This document shows positions 20,361 through 24,717 of a stretch of 24,717 bases of DNA, piece after piece. Under the pieces are notes generated by a model. That model had not been told where the DNA came from and searched no databases. It worked only from the letters and a program-made list of their open reading frames with translations. Source of the DNA: a virus; the IMG/VR virus record IMGVR_UViG_3300032050_000772, positions 1 through 24,717 of that record. One strand, 5' to 3'. The first letter of the stretch is position 1. Each line of letters starts with the position of its first letter. The translations under genes were made by a program, and so were the position numbers.

Positions 20361-21046
20361 TGTTTGTCCATCTAGATTATTTAAAAGAAGAGGTTGATCT
20401 ACAAGCCCAAAGTATTGAAGGAACTCGTTTTTATCGGGTTCCTTCTGGTAGATTGTATCCCTCTATCACTTCTGTCACCAGTTTTTATGGTAGACAGAAA
20501 TTTATTGACTGGCGTAAGAAAGTTGGTGAGGAAGAAGCCAATAAGATTACTAAGGTTGCTACAGAAAAAGGAACTAAGTTTCACGATATTGTTGAAAAGT
20601 ATTTGTTGAATGAAGATATTGACAAATATAATCCCCTTCCTATTACGAAGTACCTTTTTCTTGCAGCTAAACCCTATCTAGATCGTATAAATAATATACA
20701 TGCTTTAGAAAAGTCACTTTATAGTGACTACTTGGGACTCGCGGGTAGAGTTGATTGCATCGCAGAGTACGAGGGAGAGCTCGCAGTCATTGACTTCAAG
20801 ACTTCAAAAAAAATAAAACCTGAAGAATGGATTGAAAATTACTTTGTCCAGGAAACAGCATATGCTTGCATGTATTATGAAATGACTGGTATTCCAGTCC
20901 AAAAACTGATTACTATTATGGTCGCTGACAATGGAGAATGCTTCGTCTATGAAAAAAGAAACAAAGGTTACTATATTAAACTTCTTACCAAATACATCCG
21001 AGAGTTCGTCGCTCATCATACCGAAACCCATGCAGAACAACACTGA
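20360..21046 (+). CDS. PD-(D/E)XK exonuclease (MGME1/RecB-like)
   Basis: A 228-residue nuclease. Core motifs in order are GTKFHDIVEKYL (His at 75), GLAGRVDCIAEY (D132), LAVIDFKTSKK (D145-x-K147) and QETAYACMYYEM (Q164). These are the catalytic signatures of RecB/Cas4-like exonucleases, and the phage version is often compared to mitochondrial MGME1. It probably trims DNA ends in replication or recombination. It shares its start with the last base of phoH and overlaps gp33 by 17 bases. No iron-sulphur cysteine cluster is seen, so it is not Cas4. Confidence 0.85.
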   Translation: MFVHLDYLKEEVDLQAQSIEGTRFYRVPSGRLYPSITSVTSFYGRQKFIDWRKKVGEEEANKITKVATEKGTKFHDIVEKYLLNEDIDKYNPLPITKYLFLAAKPYLDRINNIHALEKSLYSDYLGLAGRVDCIAEYEGELAVIDFKTSKKIKPEEWIENYFVQETAYACMYYEMTGIPVQKLITIMVADNGECFVYEKRNKGYYIKLLTKYIREFVAHHTETHAEQH

Positions 21047-21293
21047 AGATGTAAATTCACTCATTAAAGAAAAATTTCTCTGTCAGTCTAAGTTTGCACA
21101 AGACATTGAACATCTTGTGATGAATTCAAAAATTAATTATATTGAAGCCATCGTCACTTATTGTGAAGAAAATGGTATTGAATTTGAGTCAGTTTCAAAA
21201 CTCATTTCAAAACCACTGAAAGAGAAACTAAAACATGAGGCAACCCAACTTAACTTTCTGAAAAAAACAAGTCGTGCTAAATTAGTATTCTGA
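21030..21293 (+). CDS. 33: Late-transcription coactivator (gp33-like)
   Basis: An 87-residue T4 gp33-like protein, which links RNA polymerase carrying gp55 to the sliding clamp at late promoters. The internal pattern MNSKINYIEAIVTYCEENGI followed by SKLISKPLKEKLKHE matches the helical body of the family in marine T4-like phages, and it lies directly beside gp59 as in T4. I chose the ATG at 21030, although an upstream in-frame ATG exists inside the exonuclease. It is shorter than T4 gp33. The hydrophobic C-terminus (AKLVF) could serve the clamp contact, which is inferred. Confidence 0.8.
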   Translation: MQNNTEDVNSLIKEKFLCQSKFAQDIEHLVMNSKINYIEAIVTYCEENGIEFESVSKLISKPLKEKLKHEATQLNFLKKTSRAKLVF

Positions 21294-21883
21294 TGACGCC
21301 AATAGAGGTATATAAAACATACCTGGCATTCAAGAATCATTTCACCAAATCAAACTACGATTACTTTCAATATTGCGGAAAGTCTAGAGCTTCCAAAGAG
21401 TCCTTTAACAAAAGGAAAGATCGATACTTCTTTGAACGTATGTCTCGTCAAAAGTCTGATGACGAGATTCGTCAATATTTCTTAGCTAATTTTGTAGAAT
21501 GTGATGATCCCGCAAAACTTTGGATCGGTGAAATTATTGAATCCGGTGAAAAAAATTATTCAAACTGGTTGAAGAGATCTCAAAGTCTCTTCTATCTCTT
21601 TAAGACAGAAGCTGCAGTTTTTGTGCATAAAGATAACTTCAATCAGTTATTTGAAATTCAGGGATCTTCCCATCCAGATATTCTTAAAAAGTATTTACAA
21701 AACGCTATATCCATAGAAACTTTCATAATTTTGGATATGATTCTTAATTTTTCCAAAAAATTTGATAAGAAACTACTAGATCCAGTGTGGGAATCCGTCA
21801 GTTTACGCATCAAAAAATACAAATCATTCCTAAATATTGATAAGGAAAAGTACACACAAACTCTAAAGGAGATTGTATTGTGA
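21293..21883 (+). CDS. 59: Helicase loader gp59
   Basis: A 196-residue homologue of T4 gp59, which loads the replicative helicase gp41 onto forks and recombination intermediates. Features that match the T4 protein include VYKTYLAFKNHF near the N-terminus, KRKDRYFFERMS (like KRRDKYFFQKLS in T4), a WIGEI block, ISIETFIILDMILN (like ISFETFILLDSFLN) and a terminal helix ending LNIDKEKYTQTLKE. The order gp33, gp59, then gp32 downstream resembles T4. The start overlaps the gp33 stop (TGATG) and the end overlaps the following GTG by 4 bases. Confidence 0.88.
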   Translation: MTPIEVYKTYLAFKNHFTKSNYDYFQYCGKSRASKESFNKRKDRYFFERMSRQKSDDEIRQYFLANFVECDDPAKLWIGEIIESGEKNYSNWLKRSQSLFYLFKTEAAVFVHKDNFNQLFEIQGSSHPDILKKYLQNAISIETFIILDMILNFSKKFDKKLLDPVWESVSLRIKKYKSFLNIDKEKYTQTLKEIVL

Positions 21884-22278
21884 ATGAAGTTTTTCAGTAT
21901 GAAGTGGAAGAACTTAAACGAATCCTTGACTCTCTCAAGGATTTTGTAGTATCTAACAACAAAACTATAAGATGTACTGAATATTATATAGCTTTAGATA
22001 ATAAAAACTTCCTTCAAGTTCTTGAAGATACTTTTAATGATTCTACTTTAAATGAAAATTTAAAAAAAGAACATCTAAAGTTAATTAAAATTTTTCTCGA
22101 AAAACAAAAAAACTTATATCATAAACTTTGTTTTGAAAGTAATGCACAGTCACTTGATTTAAAATCAAGATTTGAAGATGTTTTAATGTTTTTAGGATTT
22201 TCCGAAAATAAAAATAATTTATTTTCAAATTTAGAAAATACAATAAATCGTATAGATATAAAGGAGATTGTACAGTGA
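21880..22278 (+). CDS. DUF1825-like protein, diverged copy 1
   Basis: A 132-residue protein starting at GTG (GTGA overlap with the gp59 stop). The C-terminal 80 residues align with the next gene: KEHLKLIKIFLEKQKNLYHKL against KEHVELMRTFLEKQKNLYFRL, then FLGFSENKNNLFSNLENTINR against FLGFKGNNVNQLFSEMENTLKR. The N-terminal half is about 22 residues longer and shows no clear match. The gene is more AT-rich than copy 2. The GAAA-rich coding and lost conserved residues suggest relaxed or changed function. DUF1825 is found in cyanobacteria and cyanophages, without a known function. Confidence 0.68.
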   Translation: MNEVFQYEVEELKRILDSLKDFVVSNNKTIRCTEYYIALDNKNFLQVLEDTFNDSTLNENLKKEHLKLIKIFLEKQKNLYHKLCFESNAQSLDLKSRFEDVLMFLGFSENKNNLFSNLENTINRIDIKEIVQ

Positions 22279-22607
22279 GTGGATTTTTCCAATCCGAAAT
22301 TGTAAGAGAAGCCATCAAAGAGATGGAAGAACTTCAACAACGAATTATTCAAGACACATTCAAAGCTCCACTTATGAGCAAAGAAGAAAAGAAAGAACAT
22401 GTTGAGTTAATGAGAACTTTCTTAGAGAAACAAAAAAACTTATATTTCCGTCTATCCCTCTCAGATGATCCAGAAGCATTAGAAATGAAAGAAAGAATCC
22501 AAGAAGCTGCAGAGTTTCTTGGATTTAAAGGTAATAATGTAAACCAATTATTTTCCGAAATGGAAAACACTCTGAAAAGACTAGATAAAATTGCAGAGAT
22601 AGAGTAA
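22275..22607 (+). CDS. DUF1825-family protein, copy 2
   Basis: A 110-residue protein, MSGFFQSEIVREAIKEMEEL onward, which has the length and helix pattern of DUF1825 proteins of cyanobacteria: SEIV at the start, then an LEKQKNLYFRLSLSDDP helix and a FLGFKGNN-QLFSEMENTLKRL ending. It starts at GTG and overlaps copy 1 by 4 bases. AAGGAGATTGTA precedes this start as it does that of copy 1. Function unknown; the tight place between gp59 and gp32 suggests a link to replication. Confidence 0.78.
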   Translation: MSGFFQSEIVREAIKEMEELQQRIIQDTFKAPLMSKEEKKEHVELMRTFLEKQKNLYFRLSLSDDPEALEMKERIQEAAEFLGFKGNNVNQLFSEMENTLKRLDKIAEIE

Positions 22608-22608
22608 C

Positions 22609-22878
22609 ATGTCCTACTACTACAAAATCACCTCCGCATATTGTTATCACAATGGTGAAATTGTAGATATGTATTTCATAAACGGAATTCCTTTTACATT
22701 TGATGATATTCCTTTAATTATGCAACAAGATCCTTACATTCAAATGGAAGCCGAAGACCATGAATCATATTCATCCGAAGACATGTACAGGTGGTCAAAT
22801 TACTTAATTGACGAAATGTGTCACCCTCTTTTGTTTGAGTTACAGATCGAAAACCCCGAAGAAATGCCTAAAGACTAG
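22609..22878 (+). CDS. Small acidic protein upstream of gp32
   Basis: An 89-residue protein, MSYYYKITSAYCYHNGEIVD onward. It looks like a small beta-strand N-terminal half rich in Tyr and Phe followed by an acidic helical half (AEDHESYSSEDMYRWSNYLI). It starts 1 base after the DUF1825 stop. It ends just before the gp32 promoter, so it closes the gp33-gp59 operon. No family recognised. Confidence 0.62.
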   Translation: MSYYYKITSAYCYHNGEIVDMYFINGIPFTFDDIPLIMQQDPYIQMEAEDHESYSSEDMYRWSNYLIDEMCHPLLFELQIENPEEMPKD

Positions 22879-22881
22879 GGC

Positions 22882-22910
22882 TTGACAACCCTTCTGCCCT
22901 GCGGTAAGAT
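22882..22910 (+). promoter_or_regulatory. Strong sigma-70-type promoter for gp32
   Basis: TTGACA at 22882-22887 and TAAGAT at 22905-22910 are 17 bases apart, a near-ideal host vegetative promoter. CGGAGA lies near 22944, a ribosome-binding site 5 bases before the gp32 ATG. gp32 is needed in quantity early, so its own promoter fits. Confidence 0.82.
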
Positions 22911-22954
22911 AAAGTCGTCCCAAAGGCCAAATACACTCAATACGGAGAATACAA

Positions 22955-23878
22955 ATGTCTTTTGCTGATCTCAAGAAACAGTCCCGTGCTGGTTCACTGA
23001 CTGAAAAACTGATCAAACAAGTTGAAAAACTGAATAGTGGAGAATCTGGTGGCGATGATCGTTTCTGGAAACCAGAAGTAGACAAAGCCGGAAATGGTTA
23101 TGCAGTAATCCGATTCCTCCCCGCACCTGAAGGATGTGAACTTCCTTGGGCCCAAGTCTGGAGTCACGCTTTCCAAGGCCCTGGTGGTTGGTATATTGAA
23201 AATAGTCTGACGACTATGGGACAAAAAGATCCTGTTTCTGAACACAATCGTGTTCTGTGGAACTCTGGGTCTGATCGTGACAAGGAGATTGCTCGGAAAC
23301 AGAAACGCAAACTCTCTTACTACGCTAACATTTATGTGGTGAGTGATCCTGCACACCCCGAGAACGAAGGTCGTGTGTTCCTCTACAAGTTCGGTAAGAA
23401 GATCTATGACAAGATTACCGAAGCGATGCAACCTCAGTTTGCAGATGAGGAAGCCATTAATCCTTTTGACTTCTGGAGTGGTGCAAACTTCAAACTGAAG
23501 ATTCGTAAGGTTGAAGGTTACTGGAACTACGATAAGTCGGAGTTTGATAAGCCTTCCGCACTTCTAGATGATGATGACAAACTGGAACGCATCTACAAGA
23601 ACCTGAACGATCTCAATGAGTTCAGTGCCGCAAGTAACTTCAAGTCTTATGAAGATTTGAAGAAGCGTCTTGACTATGTTCTGGGTGCAAAAGCTCCTGC
23701 ACGTCAAGATCCTGAGACTGTTGAAGAGGATGAACAGTGGGAAGCCGAACGTCGCGGTGAGTCTGCACCGAAGCGTTCAACTCCTTCCTTTGAGATTGCT
23801 CGTCCTGCAGTCCAAGAAGAGGATGATGAAGATGCAGATGATGCTCTGAGTTACTTCCAGAAACTCGCTGAGTCCTGA
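22955..23878 (+). CDS. 32: Single-stranded DNA-binding protein gp32
   Basis: A 307-residue gp32, which coats single-stranded DNA in replication, repair and recombination. The N-terminal basic tail (LKKQSRAGS) is followed by the OB-fold core (GNGYAVIRFLPAP, LSYYANIYVVSDPAHPENEG, VFLYKFGKKIYDKI, SGANFKLKIRKVEGYWNY) and ends in an acidic tail (EEDDEDADDALSYFQKL). All these align with T4 gp32. In the zinc-binding region T4 has a His and three Cys; here the His remains (SHAF, H71) but the CPVC segment reads KDPVSEHN, and the protein has only one Cys (C61). So it probably binds no zinc. It has its own promoter and terminator. Confidence 0.95.
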   Translation: MSFADLKKQSRAGSLTEKLIKQVEKLNSGESGGDDRFWKPEVDKAGNGYAVIRFLPAPEGCELPWAQVWSHAFQGPGGWYIENSLTTMGQKDPVSEHNRVLWNSGSDRDKEIARKQKRKLSYYANIYVVSDPAHPENEGRVFLYKFGKKIYDKITEAMQPQFADEEAINPFDFWSGANFKLKIRKVEGYWNYDKSEFDKPSALLDDDDKLERIYKNLNDLNEFSAASNFKSYEDLKKRLDYVLGAKAPARQDPETVEEDEQWEAERRGESAPKRSTPSFEIARPAVQEEDDEDADDALSYFQKLAES

Positions 23879-23884
23879 TAGTTC

Positions 23885-23913
23885 AAAGGAGGGGTAAATC
23901 CCCTCCTTTTTTT
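23885..23913 (+). terminator. Rho-independent terminator of gp32
   Basis: AAAGGAGGGG pairs with CCCCTCCTTT (10 bp) around the loop TAAAT, followed by further T. It begins 7 bases after the gp32 stop and abuts the 3' end of the minus-strand gene, so it separates convergent transcription units. Seen from the minus strand it lacks a good T run. Confidence 0.92.
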
Positions 23914-24717
23914 ATATTCTCATAACTTTTTCATTATAAGTTTTCTTAAGTTTTTCATTAATATAGTTTGGATCATCTTCATTATACGTCATAATATTTC
24001 TAAATTCATCAATAACTACAGGTAAGTATTCTGGTTTTATAATTATTATTTTTCTTTTTTCTTCGTTCAATCTAGATTCATATTCATAATTGGTTATAGG
24101 TTTAGAAAGAGAAGATCCGGGAATTCTGATTATAGAACTTGTACTTGGATCAAAATATTGAAACTCTTCTGTAATTTTTTCTTGCCATTTACTTCCAGTC
24201 CATCTCCAAGTTGTTTGATTTTGACTGTAGGTATCATTTGGTTCAATGTTTACAATTTCTTCTGGCAAACTTACAGTAATAGTTGGACTAGAGACATAAT
24301 TCAATCCACCATCAGTAACAGTAACTTTTTCTATACTAGTATTTGTTAATTGGAATGAAAATGCCGCTTTTCTTGAAATAGGAGCCTTTTCAAGGGTAAC
24401 AGTTGGAGGTACAGTATATCCAAATCCAACATTAGTTATAGAAATAGTGGTAACAATTCCAGTGTTTAAATTTGCTACCCCTGTTGCTTTAACCGCAGGG
24501 TATGGAGATCCAACAGTAATAGTTGGAGCAACAGTATATCCAACTCCAGGATTTGTAATATTGATTCCACTTACAGATCCATTTGTTATTTCCGTTGTTC
24601 CTTTTGCAGTAGAAGTTAAATTATATTCATAAATTTTATCTAATGGACCACCAGCAATTAAAAATTTATCTCTACTTAAACTAATTATAATGTCACACGG
24701 AGATCCAACCCTGTCTC
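23912..24717 (-). CDS. Repeat-containing probable structural protein (partial, 5' end missing)
   Basis: On the minus strand the frame is open without a stop from the right edge to the TAA at 23912-23914, giving 268 residues with the N-terminus outside the window. Reading from the edge: RVGSPCDIIISL and KFLIAGGPLDKIYEYNLTST, a propeller-like strand pattern. Then come three imperfect repeats of the form ITN-G-GYT-PT(I/V)T(V/L): ITNPGVGYTVAPTITV, ITNVGFGYTVPPTVTL and VTDGGLNYVSSPTITV. After that lies a unique C-terminus with WRWTGSKWQEK and EYLPVVIDEFRNIM. Such beta-repeat proteins are typical of cyanophage virion or tail proteins. The virion role is inferred. Confidence 0.72.
   Translation of the reverse strand, partial: DRVGSPCDIIISLSRDKFLIAGGPLDKIYEYNLTSTAKGTTEITNGSVSGINITNPGVGYTVAPTITVGSPYPAVKATGVANLNTGIVTTISITNVGFGYTVPPTVTLEKAPISRKAAFSFQLTNTSIEKVTVTDGGLNYVSSPTITVSLPEEIVNIEPNDTYSQNQTTWRWTGSKWQEKITEEFQYFDPSTSSIIRIPGSSLSKPITNYEYESRLNEEKRKIIIIKPEYLPVVIDEFRNIMTYNEDDPNYINEKLKKTYNEKVMRI
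24269..24575 (-). repeat. Three beta-strand repeats in the minus-strand structural gene
   Basis: Three units of about 17 residues end in PTITV or PTVTL, at roughly 24510-24575, 24393-24446 and 24269-24325. The first two are still alike at DNA level (both hold ACAGTATATCCAA on the + strand); the third is more diverged. They probably form repeated beta-sandwich or fibre modules. Confidence 0.6.

Noticed and set aside
20360-21046. Cas4, hinting at a CRISPR-related system
   Set aside because: The PD-(D/E)XK core is shared by RecB-like nucleases, but the iron-sulphur cysteines of Cas4 are missing and no repeat array or cas gene is present.
22994-23431. Minus-strand ORF of 145 codons inside gp32
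   Set aside because: Antisense shadow of the strongly conserved gp32 gene, with no start signals or recognised motif.
24158-24632. Plus-strand ORFs opposite the structural gene (24158-24349 and 24447-24632)
   Set aside because: They mirror the repeats of the minus-strand gene, whose frame is open throughout and has coherent protein motifs.
1-24717. tRNA genes, CRISPR arrays, insertion sequences or integrase/attachment sites
   Set aside because: No cloverleaf-like segment, regular spaced repeats, transposase or integrase motifs were seen on reading; gaps between genes are too short for most of them.

Overview
The window comes from a T4-like myovirus that infects cyanobacteria (a cyanophage of the marine Synechococcus/Prochlorococcus kind). 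The T4 core is visible as a late-replication cluster: late-transcription coactivator gp33, helicase loader gp59 and single-stranded DNA-binding protein gp32, plus T4-type late promoters. Cyanophage-type auxiliary genes are present: phoH, thyX, speD, a glutaredoxin and a MGME1/RecB-like exonuclease. DUF1825- and DUF4278-like small proteins point to a cyanobacterial gene pool. The DNA is AT-rich and nearly all genes are on the + strand with overlapping or abutting ends. I see no tRNA, CRISPR array, insertion sequence or photosynthesis gene such as psbA. The exact host and phage are not determined.

Layout. (1) 1-2553: two small proteins, an out-of-frame zinc-knuckle remnant, then two paralogous tail-fibre/collar-like proteins, each behind a T4-type late promoter, and two small unknown proteins. 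(2) 2575-10584: a nine-gene accessory island in which every junction overlaps. The order is double 2OG-Fe(II) oxygenase, three GT25-like glycosyltransferases, a miniature DegT/StrS-type aminotransferase, a second 2OG-Fe(II) oxygenase, an amidinotransferase, a fourth GT25-like protein and a NodU-type carbamoyltransferase. (3) 10586-15666: small phage proteins (one with an AbrB-like C-terminus, one HNH endonuclease, one glutaredoxin), ending in speD and an unknown protein. (4) 15667-16771: a promoter with an NtcA-box-like palindrome, a small secreted protein and several micro-ORFs, closed by a strong terminator. (5) 16780-19324: thyX and two GT2-type glycosyltransferase paralogues. (6) 19353-23878: phoH, exonuclease, gp33, gp59, two tandem DUF1825-like genes and gp32, ended by a second terminator. 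(7) 23912 to the right edge, minus strand: the C-terminal part of a repeat-containing probable structural protein.

How the genes may work together. The replication and nucleotide genes (thyX, exonuclease, gp59, gp32) and the late-transcription coactivator form the ordinary core. The island is the most unusual part. Amidino transfer, PLP-dependent amination, O-carbamoylation, oxidation and glycosyl transfer together resemble the enzyme toolkit of guanidino- and carbamoyl-modified sugars or aminocyclitols. Its position beside tail-fibre-like genes makes modification of a virion protein or of a host surface glycan plausible. This is an inference from gene content only.
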